64,000 nt of DNA from Butyrivibrio fibrisolvens (GCF_023206215.1 NZ_CP065800.1:992001-1056000), one strand, 5' to 3'. Positions 27,104 through 36,693 are shown, counted from the first letter of the stretch. Numbers and translations are program-made. The notes: generated by a model from the sequence alone, not told the origin.

Positions 27104-27601
27104 ATGGACTATGATATGGCAGCATCTTTTTGGGAAAGAAAGACATCAGAATTCCCAATGGAAGAATCGGAGCTTAGAGGCGCAGTTGATGCCTTTGTAG
27201 GAAGACATAAGATATGCGCATTGGCTACAGGTAGCGGCGATTTTGTTCGCAACACTCCGATAGAATACAACTACACTGGTGGCAAGTTCTGGTTTTTCTC
27301 AGAAGGAGGACTTAAATTCAAAGCTCTTAAGGATAACAAGAATGTATGTCTTGCAATATATGAAGAAAGTTCTGATTTTGGAAGTCTTCATGGCATGCAG
27401 ATATACGGAGTAGCCCAGGTGGTGGAGCACTTTACAAGTGAATATAATAAACTCCTTGAATACAAGAAGATACCACTTGATGCTGTTAAGAAGATGGAGG
27501 AGCCTATCAATCTTATCAAGGTAGTGCCCAAAGAGATCGACTTTCTGAATTCGGATTTTAAGAAAAACGGTTTTGACTCAAGGCAGCATCTAAGCCTTTG
27601 A
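27104..27601 (+). CDS. Pyridoxamine 5'-phosphate oxidase-family (flavin-binding) protein
   Basis: A 165-residue split-barrel protein of the PPOX/NimA-like group. It has KICALATGSGDFVRNTPIEYNY and FFSEGGLKFKALKDNKNVCLAI, where FMN-contacting residues lie, and GMQIYGVAQVVE. The substrate is unknown. The ATG at 27104 is used; a TTG three codons earlier is an alternative, as AAGGGGG lies upstream of both. The insertion sequence ends 35 bp upstream and may have separated the gene from its promoter. The stop codon overlaps the start of the nagB remnant. Confidence 0.75.
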   Translation: MDYDMAASFWERKTSEFPMEESELRGAVDAFVGRHKICALATGSGDFVRNTPIEYNYTGGKFWFFSEGGLKFKALKDNKNVCLAIYEESSDFGSLHGMQIYGVAQVVEHFTSEYNKLLEYKKIPLDAVKKMEEPINLIKVVPKEIDFLNSDFKKNGFDSRQHLSL

Positions 27602-27710
27602 TAATACCAATGTTCCTGAAAAGGCTATAACAATGGGTATAAGGACTATAATGCAGGCAGGTATCGTATTGCTTATAGCAAGCGGCAAGGACAAGGCTGA
27701 GATCATATGA
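27594..27710 (+). pseudogene. nagB: C-terminal remnant of glucosamine-6-phosphate deaminase
   Basis: In the frame of 27609 the sequence reads FDNTNVPEKAITMGIRTIMQ and then AGIVLLIASGKDKAEII before a TGA at 27708. This is the well-conserved region near the end of NagB, which typically reads VP-x-x-A-(L/I)-T-x-G-(I/V)-x-T and IA-x-G-x-x-KA. A stop at 27591 closes the frame upstream, there is no start codon or ribosome site, and the first 200 or so codons are missing. The remnant ends in an ATGA overlap with nagA, the normal arrangement of a nagB-nagA operon. A deletion or replacement has removed the rest. Confidence 0.75.
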
Positions 27711-28903
27711 AAATTATTAATGGATCTGTATATACAGAAGATTATAGATTTAGTCCAAAGGATATCTGTATCAAAGGAGAATATTTTGACGGAATAACAG
27801 ATCGTCAAAAAGTGGGTGACAAGACATCGGACACGGATTCTTTAGATGATGACATCATAATAGATGCCAAGTCAGACTACGTAATCCCGGGACTTATTGA
27901 TGTTCATGTACATGGATGCCACAACAGCGATTTCTGCGATGCTACCTATGAATCCATAAGTGACTTCTTAAGCTATGAAGCATCAGTTGGTGTCACCTCC
28001 ATATGTCCTACTACTATGACGATCCCTGAGGATAAGCTTTTAAATGTAGCAAGAGTAACAGGAGATTATTTTAACAAGATAGTAGAAGATGAAGATGCGA
28101 TCAAAGCTCATAAGAAGGAAGCTTCTTTTCTGGGTATTAACATGGAAGGGCCTTTTATATCTCCTGAGAAAAAAGGCTCCCAGGAACTATCTGATATAAA
28201 GCTTCCGGATGTGTCTCTGGTAAGAAAGATGCAGGATCTGTCCGGCGGTAAGATCTGCATGGTAGATATCGCTCCTGAAAGAGACGGCGCTATGGATTTT
28301 ATCAAAGAGTTAAAAGATGAAGTAGTCATATCCATAGCTCATACAGCTTCTGACTATGACACAGCAGTTAAAGCTATGGAACTTGGAGCTCTTCATGTAA
28401 CTCACCTGTACAACGCCATGAGCCCTTATCATCACAGAGAGCCGGGAGTTGTGGGCGCTGTAATTGATAATAAAGAGTGCTATGCAGAGCTTATTACAGA
28501 TGGTATCCATCATCACAGTACAGTTGACTGCTCGACTTTCACACTGCTTGGAGATGAGAGAGTTGTCATTATAAGTGATAGTATGCGTGCTGTCGGCATG
28601 CCGGATGGAGAGTATGAGTTTGGAGGTCACAAGGTATATGTTAAGGGCAGAAGAGCAACACTATCTGACGGTACTATAGCTGCCAGCGTTTCTAATCTGT
28701 ATGAATGCATGATAACCTGTATAAAAGATATCAAGGTTCCTATAGAGAGCGCAGTCAGGGCTGCGACTATCAATGCTGCAAGATCTGTTCGTATGGACAG
28801 GATGTATGGAAGTATCACTAAAGGCAAATATGCAGATGTCCTGATCATAGATAAGGATACACTTGAACTTAAAAAAGTAATATTAAGGGGAAATGTACTA
28901 TAA
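27707..28903 (+). CDS. nagA: N-acetylglucosamine-6-phosphate deacetylase
   Basis: Removes acetate from GlcNAc-6-phosphate to give GlcN-6-phosphate, used in amino sugar catabolism and cell wall recycling. The 398-residue length is normal. Metal and substrate motifs of the amidohydrolase fold are seen: IPGLIDVHVHGCHNSDFCD, NMEGPFISPEKKGSQ, HLYNAMSPYHHREPG, DGIHHH and IISDSMRAVG. There is no strong ribosome binding site, which fits original translational coupling to the now broken nagB. A functional NagB must be supplied from elsewhere for the pathway to proceed to fructose 6-phosphate. Confidence 0.93.
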   Translation: MKIINGSVYTEDYRFSPKDICIKGEYFDGITDRQKVGDKTSDTDSLDDDIIIDAKSDYVIPGLIDVHVHGCHNSDFCDATYESISDFLSYEASVGVTSICPTTMTIPEDKLLNVARVTGDYFNKIVEDEDAIKAHKKEASFLGINMEGPFISPEKKGSQELSDIKLPDVSLVRKMQDLSGGKICMVDIAPERDGAMDFIKELKDEVVISIAHTASDYDTAVKAMELGALHVTHLYNAMSPYHHREPGVVGAVIDNKECYAELITDGIHHHSTVDCSTFTLLGDERVVIISDSMRAVGMPDGEYEFGGHKVYVKGRRATLSDGTIAASVSNLYECMITCIKDIKVPIESAVRAATINAARSVRMDRMYGSITKGKYADVLIIDKDTLELKKVILRGNVL

Positions 28904-28947
28904 AGCTCATAGGGAATCATTCATAAGAATATATTGAAGGAGGCACA

Positions 28948-29976
28948 ATGAAGGCACTTTTTATTGGAGGTACAGGAACTATAAGTACTGCTATAGTCAA
29001 AAGACTTGCAGAAGATAAAAATTGGGAAGTTTACCTTTTGAATCGAGGTAACAGAAGTGAAGTTGTTCCTGAAGGAGTTCATCAGATAATAGCGGATATT
29101 AACGATGAAGAGGCTGTATCTGATGCTATTAAGGATCTGTATTTTGACAGTGTGTGCGAGTTTATTGGTTTTACCAAAGATCAGGTTGAAAGGGATTACC
29201 GCCTTTTCAAAGATAAGACAAGGCAGTATATCTATACAAGCTCAGCATCTGCTTATCACAAGCCGGCGGCAAGTTTCGTGATAACAGAAGGCACGGCTCT
29301 GGCTAATCCTCATTGGGAGTATTCGAGGAATAAGATTGCCTGCGAAGAGTTTCTTATGGACAAGTACAGAAATGAGGGATTCCCTGTTACAATAGTGCGT
29401 CCGAGTCATACTTATGACGAAAGAAATATCCCTGTTGGTGTTCACGGAAGTAAGGGGTCTTGGCAGGTTATTAAGCGTATGATGGAAGGTAAGCCTGTTA
29501 TCATACATGGCGACGGTACATCTCTTTGGGCTCTAACTTTCAACAAGGACTTTGCGACCGGGTATACAGCACTTATGGGCAACAGACATGCAATCGGAGA
29601 AGCTTTCCAGATAACAGGAGATGAGATTCTTACATGGAATCAGATATACCAGACAATAGCAGATGCTCTTGGAGTTAAGCTAAATGCTTATCACGTATCA
29701 TCTTATTTCCTGGCACAAGCTGGCGCTAAGAAAGGATACGACTTTGAAGGCGGCCTTATCGGAGACAAGGCTGTATCTGTAGTCTTTGATAACACTAAGC
29801 TGAAAAGGCTTGCGCCTACTATGACTACGACGATTCCTTTCCATGAAGGAGTCAGGATAGCTCTTGATTATATACAATCTCATCCTGAAGAGTGTCAAAG
29901 AGATGATCCTGAATTCGATGCATGGTGTGATAATGTTATAGCTGCACTTGAAAAAGCAAAGCAAAGCATCGGGTGA
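28948..29976 (+). CDS. NAD-dependent epimerase/dehydratase-like protein (extended SDR)
   Basis: A 342-residue Rossmann-fold protein. The cofactor motif GGTGTIS starts at residue 7. YIYTSSASAY and the active-site-like HKPAASF and WEYSRNK follow, where the YxxxK reads YSRNK. The layout is that of extended SDR proteins related to sugar-nucleotide epimerases and the CSP41 group. Substrate unknown. AAGGAGG lies 5 nt upstream of the ATG. It is 44 bp after nagA and may be in the same transcript. Confidence 0.82.
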   Translation: MKALFIGGTGTISTAIVKRLAEDKNWEVYLLNRGNRSEVVPEGVHQIIADINDEEAVSDAIKDLYFDSVCEFIGFTKDQVERDYRLFKDKTRQYIYTSSASAYHKPAASFVITEGTALANPHWEYSRNKIACEEFLMDKYRNEGFPVTIVRPSHTYDERNIPVGVHGSKGSWQVIKRMMEGKPVIIHGDGTSLWALTFNKDFATGYTALMGNRHAIGEAFQITGDEILTWNQIYQTIADALGVKLNAYHVSSYFLAQAGAKKGYDFEGGLIGDKAVSVVFDNTKLKRLAPTMTTTIPFHEGVRIALDYIQSHPEECQRDDPEFDAWCDNVIAALEKAKQSIG

Positions 29977-30020
29977 ATTGTTCATCACCGGAAAATAATG
30001 TTCAAACTTCGAAACTTGAT

Positions 30021-30070
30021 AGGTGCAATATCCTTAAAGGCTCTGCCGAAATGGATGTTGCACCTTTTTT
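30021..30070 (+). terminator. Terminator after the epimerase-like gene
   Basis: AGGTGCAATATCC pairs with GGATGTTGCACCT and runs into a T tract. Confidence 0.85.
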
Positions 30071-30089
30071 AGTGTAAAGATTTAGTGAG

Positions 30090-30117
30090 ATTCTTATAGT
30101 TGTGCAATTATAAGAAT
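30090..30117. repeat. Hairpin ATTCTTATA/TATAAGAAT
   Basis: A 9-bp perfect inverted repeat in the 320-bp gap before the gene at 30293. ATTACT/AGTAAT near 30176 is a smaller one. No function is assigned; both could be operators or leader structures. Confidence 0.4.
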
Positions 30118-30218
30118 GCATTCTGTCGCATATTTAAAACAATCTGTCAGATGGGTATTGCATTTAGGTTAAAATGTATTACTATTTAGTAATGCAAGTG
30201 TCAAAAGAACTTTTTGTG

Positions 30219-30255
30219 ACCAATTTGGGTTTGAAAGTGGAACACTTTCAAACTT
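30219..30255 (-). repeat. 37-nt exact inverted match to leader L2
   Basis: This stretch is the exact reverse complement of 56778-56814, including the hairpin GTTTGAAAGTG-nnn-CACTTTCAAAC (11-bp stem). It lies 38 nt upstream of the GAGG site of the gene at 30293, in the opposite orientation to leader L2. The other parts of L2, including the ribosome-site pseudoknot, are absent here. Confidence 0.8.
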
Positions 30256-30292
30256 ATGATCAAAAAATAAATTTGTTTAAGAGGTAAAAGTG

Positions 30293-30925
30293 ATGGATTA
30301 TTTTGGAAAGTTTTGCTTATTATTTGGCGGCTTTTGGTTGCTAATTTCTGTGGCAGTATTAGTTCCTTTAGCAATAACCTTAGGTGGATCTGATCCTGAT
30401 TCAATGTTATTTATAGCGCTTTTTATGCTCCTGTTTTTTACTATAGGAGGAGTCTTTTTTGGAATTGGACTGAAGCAACTGTTTAAAAGAAATAAGATCC
30501 TAAAAAATGGAACAGCATATTATGCTAAAATCGTTGCATATGAAGAAGATAGCAGGATATTGGTAAATGGACGTCCACTTACTAATATTGTGGTGAGATA
30601 TTATGACAAAAGCGGTAGAATGAATAATGCTACTGTAAGCCCTAACGGAAGTATAAAAGGTGGATTCCCTCTTGGAGGAACAGTTGAGATTGTCGAATAC
30701 GAGGGAGAAACAATTCTTAAGAGCAAGAAAGCAGTCAATATGAAAATTCAAGGTGAAGAGAACCTTATGATGTCATATAACGGCGGAGCAGTATCTGTTG
30801 ATCAGATCCGTCCGGAGAGTTATTACTGTCCTCACTGCGGCGCTAATCTTATGATCGCAAGAGGACAGACAGTAAAGTGCCCTTATTGCGACAGCTTCGT
30901 AACCAATACAAGGCAGTTTGCATGA
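30293..30925 (+). CDS. Membrane protein with DUF3592-like domain and zinc ribbon
   Basis: A 210-residue protein. Two membrane helices span about 6-28 and 35-60 (FGGFWLLISVAVLVPLAI; FIALFMLLFFTIGGVFFG). A small beta domain resembling DUF3592 follows (NGTAYYAKIVAYEEDSRILV, NIVVRYYDKSG). A C-terminal zinc ribbon has CPHC near 179 and CPYC near 197. The ribbon faces the cytoplasm if the short N-terminus does too. Function unknown. GAGG lies 8 nt before the ATG. Confidence 0.68.
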   Translation: MDYFGKFCLLFGGFWLLISVAVLVPLAITLGGSDPDSMLFIALFMLLFFTIGGVFFGIGLKQLFKRNKILKNGTAYYAKIVAYEEDSRILVNGRPLTNIVVRYYDKSGRMNNATVSPNGSIKGGFPLGGTVEIVEYEGETILKSKKAVNMKIQGEENLMMSYNGGAVSVDQIRPESYYCPHCGANLMIARGQTVKCPYCDSFVTNTRQFA

Positions 30926-31021
30926 GCGATTTATAGCTATCTCGAAGCAAAATGACTTTTGATCAATAGGCAATTTACATTAGTTATCTTTTTAAAAAAG
31001 TAATATCTGTAATGAAAATGA

Positions 31022-31061
31022 ACAGCCTCTATACGTTTAATTCCTAACGTATAGAGGCTGT
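31022..31061. terminator. Strong bidirectional terminator
   Basis: A perfect 16-bp stem (ACAGCCTCTATACGTT with its complement) has an 8-nt loop. It lies between the convergent zinc-ribbon protein and alcohol dehydrogenase genes. Confidence 0.85.
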
Positions 31062-31076
31062 AATTGTTATCGGAAA

Positions 31077-32294
31077 TCAGAAATCAACTTCTGTATCGTA
31101 GTAGCAGCACTTAAGGAGCTTTTCCATCTCTTCCTGAGAAGGCTGGCGAGGATTAGATCCTGTGCAGGCATCAAGGATAGCATTAGCTGCTATGTCATGG
31201 AGCCTGTCAAGGAATACATCTTCAGGAACAAAGCCTTGCTCTGCATAATAGCTGTCTGCGCCGTAGTTCTTGATGCAGTGAGGGATCTTGAGATCATCAT
31301 TCATCTTGCGAAGATAAGCGATAAGGAGCTTAACTTTCTCTTCATCGCTTGATCCGCCGAGGTTCATAACATCAGCGATCTTGCCGTATCTCTTTAAAGC
31401 TACAGGGTCTTTTGCGTTAAATGCAATAACCTTAGGAAGATACATAGCATTGGCAGCGCCGTGGATGATGTGAGCACCATGATCTGCAAATGCTGCACCT
31501 GTCTTGTGAGCCATAGAGTGAACTATACCAAGAAGAGCATTAGAGAATGCCATACCTGCAAGACACTGAGCGTTGTGCATAGCATCACGCTTGTCCATAT
31601 CTCCGTTGTAAGATCCTACAAGATCAGCCTGGATCATCTCTATTGCATGAAGAGCAAGAGGATCTGTATAGTCACAGTTAGCGGTAGATACATAAGCTTC
31701 GATAGCATGTGTGATAGCGTCCATACCTGTATGGGCTACGAGCTTCTGAGGCATTGTATGAGCAAGCTCAGGATCTACGATAGCAACATCAGGAGTGATC
31801 TCGAAGTCAGCTATAGGATACTTGATACCCTTCTTATAGTCTGTGATGATGGAGAATGCTGTAACCTCTGTAGCAGTACCGGATGTAGATGATATAGCAC
31901 AGAATTTAGCCTTGGTACGAAGCTTTGGAAGACCGAATACCTTGCACATATCTTCGAAGGTAGTATCAGGATACTCGTACTTGATCCACATAGCTTTGGC
32001 AGCATCTATTGGTGAACCGCCGCCTATAGCAACGATCCAGTCAGGACCGAACTTCTGCATAGCTTCAGCACCCTTCATAACAGTATCAACGGACGGATCG
32101 GGCTCGATACCTTCAAAAAGTTCTACTTCCATGCCGGCTTCTTTGAGATAGGATACAACCTTATCAAGGAAACCGAACTTCTTCATGGATCCGCCACCTA
32201 CGCATACGATGGCCTTTTTGCCTTCGAAGGTCTTGAGGGCTTCAAGAGCGCCTTTTCCGTGATATACGTCTCTGGGTAAAGTAAAACGTGCCAT
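31077..32294 (-). CDS. Iron-containing alcohol dehydrogenase
   Basis: A 405-residue group III alcohol dehydrogenase. The NAD-binding motif GGGSPIDAAKAMW is followed by STSGTATEVTAFSI. Metal ligands are in HTGMDAITHAIEAY, HSMAHKTGAAFADHGAHIIHG and the second His of that block. It is close to the C-terminal part of AdhE and to butanol dehydrogenases, so it probably reduces short aldehydes to alcohols during fermentation. Its exact substrate cannot be read from sequence. AGGAGG lies 6 nt before the ATG. Confidence 0.92.
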   Translation of the reverse strand: MARFTLPRDVYHGKGALEALKTFEGKKAIVCVGGGSMKKFGFLDKVVSYLKEAGMEVELFEGIEPDPSVDTVMKGAEAMQKFGPDWIVAIGGGSPIDAAKAMWIKYEYPDTTFEDMCKVFGLPKLRTKAKFCAISSTSGTATEVTAFSIITDYKKGIKYPIADFEITPDVAIVDPELAHTMPQKLVAHTGMDAITHAIEAYVSTANCDYTDPLALHAIEMIQADLVGSYNGDMDKRDAMHNAQCLAGMAFSNALLGIVHSMAHKTGAAFADHGAHIIHGAANAMYLPKVIAFNAKDPVALKRYGKIADVMNLGGSSDEEKVKLLIAYLRKMNDDLKIPHCIKNYGADSYYAEQGFVPEDVFLDRLHDIAANAILDACTGSNPRQPSQEEMEKLLKCCYYDTEVDF

Positions 32295-32433
32295 AAAATC
32301 TCCTCCTAATTTATATAGTTTTTGTTATTGAATTAACAATGTAACACATATATTTTATCACAAAATAATAATATATGATGTTAATTTATTGTAAATTATA
32401 TATAAAAGGCAGACTTTGTCAGATAATTGTTTT

Positions 32434-32462
32434 TTGACGTAATATCGAATATGCCTTATGAT
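32434..32462 (+). promoter_or_regulatory. SigA-type promoter
   Basis: TTGACG and TATGAT are separated by 17 nt, about 50 bp upstream of the GAGGAGG site of the gene at 32515. It is the best -35/-10 pair seen in the window. Confidence 0.7.
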
Positions 32463-32514
32463 TAATATACGGTCTTCGTAGTTGGCAACATGTTCAGACA
32501 CGAGGAGGTTATCT

Positions 32515-33414
32515 ATGATAAGAATAACTGAAACTATCAAAAAGAGTATCGTAATATTAGTATCATCGGCGATCATATTGTTAGCTCTGTGGAGCGGGTC
32601 TTATATTACATCTTATGCTAATGGCACTGCTGAAAATGTCCTTGGCTCTCTAACAACTTATGCTGCGAACAAAGATTATGGCAAGGCAGCAGAATACCTA
32701 CATGATATTTATAAAGATAAAAGTATATACAGTCTTGGAGTATCATCTGGCCTTCCTGTAATTAAAGATAACGGAGACGGAACTGGATGCGGACTGTATC
32801 AGGGAGTTGACTCATTCCCTGATGGCAATCCCTCCATATATTTCTATTACGGAGGTATGGCTGGCGGCTTAAGGACAGGAGAAGGAGTTATATTATGCTG
32901 GTTCTGGAATGATGAAGGAGAAGCTACCGGATATTACACCTTCGAAGGAACCTTTGCAGATGATCTTCCAAACGGATCCGGAACAGCAACTGAAGTAGTA
33001 TATGGATTGTATACTAATATTACAACAGGTACATATTCAAATGGCCTTGAAAATGGTATAATGGTCGAATCGCAGATCAAAGAAGTACTTGAAGAGTTCG
33101 AATACAGAGACCTGACCTATACTTCTATAGAAGGTGTGAGGCAGGACAATACCGGAGATGCTGCTGCTCATATATACGAGCAGATAACAGCCTATGGCCT
33201 TCAGGACTACATAACCGTAGAAGAGATAGAGACTGATATCAGGAACTGGGCATATCTTCAGGGTGGTTATGTATATATGTACGATCCCAATTATACCAAT
33301 GTATGCAACCATGGATTTGGCTTTGACGAAGATGACGGACCCTTCTGTAATTATGAGTGGTGCGTATGGACTACGGATGGGTCTTTAAACGGCGTAAGGC
33401 ATCTGGCATCATGA
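32515..33414 (+). CDS. Exported or membrane-anchored MORN-like repeat protein
   Basis: A 299-residue protein. An N-terminal hydrophobic segment (SIVILVSSAIILLALWSGSY, about 10-30) acts as signal or anchor. The middle has MORN-like strands: GGLRTGEGVILCW, YYTFEGTFADDLPNGSGTA and TTGTYSNGLENG. The C-terminal 90 residues end in a Cys/Trp-rich segment (NYEWCVWTTDGS). The role is unknown; MORN repeats often bind membranes or proteins. The ATG at 32515 has GAGGAGG 6 nt upstream, so the longer frame from 32482 is not used. Confidence 0.65.
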   Translation: MIRITETIKKSIVILVSSAIILLALWSGSYITSYANGTAENVLGSLTTYAANKDYGKAAEYLHDIYKDKSIYSLGVSSGLPVIKDNGDGTGCGLYQGVDSFPDGNPSIYFYYGGMAGGLRTGEGVILCWFWNDEGEATGYYTFEGTFADDLPNGSGTATEVVYGLYTNITTGTYSNGLENGIMVESQIKEVLEEFEYRDLTYTSIEGVRQDNTGDAAAHIYEQITAYGLQDYITVEEIETDIRNWAYLQGGYVYMYDPNYTNVCNHGFGFDEDDGPFCNYEWCVWTTDGSLNGVRHLAS

Positions 33415-33609
33415 TTGGTTTAGTCCTACTTGAATAGTGCGGTATAATCAAAGGATTTTCAGGAACGGGCAGTATATAGGTCAGTGCCATGATTCTTGAT
33501 TGTTTTATCAAGTTCATGGTACGATATCCGGACATTTTCATTTATGTTTGCAACATGCAATATGACGTCATAGAAGGATTTTTATATAAAAATCCTATCT
33601 ATAATAACT

Positions 33610-33648
33610 AAAAACATTCTGGAATCAATGATTTTGGAATGTTTTTTT
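33610..33648 (+). terminator. Terminator after the MORN-like gene
   Basis: AAACATTC pairs with GAATGTTT, with an inner extension of G-U pairs, and is followed by a T run. A smaller stem, GGATTTTTATATAAAAATCC, lies just upstream near 33576. Confidence 0.75.
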
Positions 33649-33759
33649 ATTGCATCTTAACTATGTTTTCCTATATTAATCTAAAAATTGTATCCAAATT
33701 GTAAAAGAATTTTGAAGAAAGATAGAAGAATTTTCGATTTTTTTAGATTAACGGTTTAT

Positions 33760-33815
33760 TATAATTCATTTATCACAAAGAGGGAGGGTCACCCCGGCCA
33801 ATCGGCAGGTGATCA
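33760..33815 (+). promoter_or_regulatory. Candidate -10 box and leader hairpin of the monosaccharide importer operon
   Basis: TATAAT at 33760-33765 has no good -35. GGTCACC at 33787-33793 can pair with GGTGATC at 33808-33814 around a GCC/GGC inner stem. Together they suggest a start of transcription and a short structured leader for the operon beginning at 33848. The rest of 33649-33759 is AT-rich without clear features. Confidence 0.4.
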
Positions 33816-33847
33816 TCTGAAATTTATTTTTAAATGGAGGGTAAATT

Positions 33848-35008
33848 ATGAAGAAACAGTTACTCAAACAGGCACTGAGCCTTGGTATGGCTGCAGCACT
33901 TCTTGTTGGTTGCTCAGGCGGATCAACCGGTGGGGATACAACAGGATCCGGAACTGATACAGGTACTGAGAATCAGACACAGCAGACAGATGGCGGATCA
34001 GATACTGGTGCAGCAGATGCCGGCGATATCACTGTTGGCGTATCAATGCCTACTAAGGATCTCCAGAGATGGAATCAGGATGGCGCTAACATGCAGGCAG
34101 AGCTTGAAGCTGCAGGCTACAAGGTAGACCTTCAGTATGCTTCAAACGATGTTCAGCAGCAGCTTTCTCAGGTTGAGAACATGATCAACAATCAGGTTGA
34201 CGTTCTCGTTATCGCTGCTATTGAAGGCTCTTCACTTGGTGAAGCTCTTGATATGGCTAAGACAGCAGGTATTCCTGTTATCGCTTATGACCGTCTTCTT
34301 ATGAACTCAGATGCAGTTTCTTACTATGCTACATTCGATAACTACATGGTAGGAACAGTTCAGGGTCAGTACATCATCGATGAGCTTGATCTTGACAATG
34401 CTGAAGGACCATTCAACCTTGAGATTACAGCAGGTGATCCTGGTGATAACAACGCTATGTTCTTCTATAACGGTGCTATGGATCTTCTCAAACCTTACAT
34501 TGAGTCCGGCAAGCTTGTAATTCAGTCAGGCCAGCAGGAATTCGAAGATGTAGCTACAGCAGTTTGGGCTACAGAGACAGCTCAGTCAAGAGCAGAGAAC
34601 ATTCTTTCATCCTACTATGCAGATGGAACCAACGTTGATGTATGGCTTTGCTCTAACGACTCTACAGCACTTGGTGTTGAGAACGCTCTTGCAGCTAACT
34701 ACAACGGTGAATATCCTATCGTAACCGGTCAGGACTGCGATATTGAGAATACTAAGAACATGATCGCAGATCCTCCAAAGCAGTCAATGTCAGTATTCAA
34801 GGATACACGTACACTTGCTTCTCAGGTTGTTAAGATGGTTACTCAGATCGTTAACGGCGAGACAGTTGATGTTAATGATACAGATACATACAACAATGGT
34901 GTGATCACAGTTCCTTCATACCTTTGCGAGCCTGTATTTGCAGATGCATCTAACTACAAAGAGCTTCTTATTGATTCCGGATATTACACAGAGGATCAGC
35001 TTAAGTAA
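33848..35008 (+). CDS. chvE: Multiple-monosaccharide-binding lipoprotein (ChvE-like)
   Basis: A 386-residue binding protein of the periplasmic-binding LacI-like fold (PBP type I). The lipobox is LVGC (about Cys22), followed by a Gly/Thr linker. The fold begins ITVGVSMPTKDLQRWNQDG and includes VLVIAAIEGSSLGEALDMAK, VIAYDRLLMNSD and DVWLCSNDSTALGVENAL. ChvE-type proteins bind several monosaccharides such as galactose, xylose, glucose and arabinose. The gene heads an operon of ATPase and two permeases. GGAGGG lies 6 nt upstream of the ATG. Confidence 0.88.
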   Translation: MKKQLLKQALSLGMAAALLVGCSGGSTGGDTTGSGTDTGTENQTQQTDGGSDTGAADAGDITVGVSMPTKDLQRWNQDGANMQAELEAAGYKVDLQYASNDVQQQLSQVENMINNQVDVLVIAAIEGSSLGEALDMAKTAGIPVIAYDRLLMNSDAVSYYATFDNYMVGTVQGQYIIDELDLDNAEGPFNLEITAGDPGDNNAMFFYNGAMDLLKPYIESGKLVIQSGQQEFEDVATAVWATETAQSRAENILSSYYADGTNVDVWLCSNDSTALGVENALAANYNGEYPIVTGQDCDIENTKNMIADPPKQSMSVFKDTRTLASQVVKMVTQIVNGETVDVNDTDTYNNGVITVPSYLCEPVFADASNYKELLIDSGYYTEDQLK

Positions 35009-35148
35009 TTAAGTCATAATCTCGGAGTGAGCGGTTTCTGAGAGATCGTTCACTCCGTTTTTTGAATAATGGATTTTTACAGATTCATTATGTTGTTGGT
35101 GCCCCGGGCACGTTTCAGAGTAGGTAAAAAGGGAGAGTAAAAAGTGCT

Positions 35149-36693
35149 ATGACATTATTGGAAATGAAAAACATAACCAAGACCTTCCCCGGAGTCAAGG
35201 CGCTTGATAATGTAAATTTCAAGGTCGAAGAGGGCGAGATACATGCTCTTGTAGGCGAGAATGGTGCCGGCAAGTCCACACTTATGAATGTACTAAGTGG
35301 AGTATATCCATATGGCTCCTATGAAGGGGATATCATTTATGATGGTGAGGTCTGCCAGTTTGCAAAGATCAAGGATTCAGAGAGAAAAGGTATAGTTATA
35401 ATACACCAGGAACTTGCTCTTGTGCCGGAGATGTCTATCGGTGAGAACATGTATCTTGGTAATGAAAAGGGTAGCAAATCAAGAATCAACTGGAATGAGA
35501 CATATTCCGAAGCAGATAAATATCTTAAGATGGTAGGACTGTCAGAGTCTTCAAGAACACCTGTAAGAGCCCTTGGAACAGGTAAGCAGCAGCTCGTAGA
35601 GATTGCCAAAGCTCTTGCCAAGAAAGCAAGACTCCTTATTCTGGATGAGCCTACATCTTCACTAAATGAGACAGATTCTAAGGCACTTCTTGATCTTATG
35701 CTTGAGTTTAAGAAGCAGGGTATGACTATGATCATCATAACCCACAAGCTCAATGAAGTATCTTATGTTGCAGATAATATTACGGTCCTGAGAGATGGTG
35801 GAACAGTAGAGACAATCAGTAACCAAGGGAAGGAACCTATCTCTGAAGACCGTATTATAAAGGGAATGGTAGGTCGTGAGATTACAGACAGATTCCCTAA
35901 GCGTCCCGATGTTAAGGTTGGTGACATAGAGCTTGAGGTTGATAACTGGAATGTATATCATCCTCTTTATCCTGAAAGAAAAGTTGTTGATAACGTATCA
36001 CTGTATGCAAGAAAAGGCGAAGTTGTAGGCCTCTACGGACTTATGGGAGCCGGAAGAACAGAGCTTGCCATGAGTATCTTCGGTCAGTCCTACGGTATCA
36101 ATATATCAGGACAGCTCAAGATTGATGGCAAGGAAGTACACATGAAGAAGAGTACAAGTGATGCCATCAAGCACAAAATCGCATATGTAACAGAAGACAG
36201 AAAGGGCAACGGACTTGTTCTGTCACAGTCTATCAAGGTTAATACAACTCTTGCTAATCTCGATAGCATATCAAATAAATATGTTATTGATAAAGATAAG
36301 GAATATAACATAGCTGTTGATTACAAAGAAAGACTTAAGACCAAATGTCCTTCTGTAGAACAGAACGTTGGTAATCTTTCTGGTGGTAACCAGCAGAAGG
36401 TCCTTCTTGCAAAGTGGCTTTTTGCAGATCCTGATATCCTGATCCTTGATGAGCCTACAAGAGGTATCGACGTTGGTGCCAAGTATGAGATCTACTGCAT
36501 CATCAACGATATGGTAAGAGAAGGTAAGACTGTCATTATGATTTCTTCAGAGCTTCCTGAAGTGCTGGGTATGAGTGACAGAATATATATTATGAATGAA
36601 GCAAAGATTGTCGGAGAGATGCCGGCAGCTGAGGCTACACAGGAGAACATAATGGCTGCAATTCTTAGGTCAGGGAAGGAGGCAACAGCATGA
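35149..36693 (+). CDS. mmsA: Sugar ABC transporter ATP-binding protein, two ABC domains (MmsA/GguA)
   Basis: A 514-residue CUT2-type ATPase with two nucleotide-binding domains in tandem. The first has Walker [10 protein letters not shown] (about 39-47) and Walker [11 protein letters not shown]. The second has the degenerate loop [10 protein letters not shown] and keeps [15 protein letters not shown] and [17 protein letters not shown]. It energises uptake by the neighbouring permeases. The stop overlaps the ATG of the first permease by 4 nt (ATGA), so translation is coupled. Confidence 0.93.
   Translation: MTLLEMKNITKTFPGVKALDNVNFKVEEGEIHALVGENGAGKSTLMNVLSGVYPYGSYEGDIIYDGEVCQFAKIKDSERKGIVIIHQELALVPEMSIGENMYLGNEKGSKSRINWNETYSEADKYLKMVGLSESSRTPVRALGTGKQQLVEIAKALAKKARLLILDEPTSSLNETDSKALLDLMLEFKKQGMTMIIITHKLNEVSYVADNITVLRDGGTVETISNQGKEPISEDRIIKGMVGREITDRFPKRPDVKVGDIELEVDNWNVYHPLYPERKVVDNVSLYARKGEVVGLYGLMGAGRTELAMSIFGQSYGINISGQLKIDGKEVHMKKSTSDAIKHKIAYVTEDRKGNGLVLSQSIKVNTTLANLDSISNKYVIDKDKEYNIAVDYKERLKTKCPSVEQNVGNLSGGNQQKVLLAKWLFADPDILILDEPTRGIDVGAKYEIYCIINDMVREGKTVIMISSELPEVLGMSDRIYIMNEAKIVGEMPAAEATQENIMAAILRSGKEATA

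Noticed and set aside
33688..33957. 89-codon frame overlapping the start of the ChvE-like gene
   Set aside because: It is a different frame of the promoter and signal peptide region; the ChvE-like frame has a clear site and lipobox.
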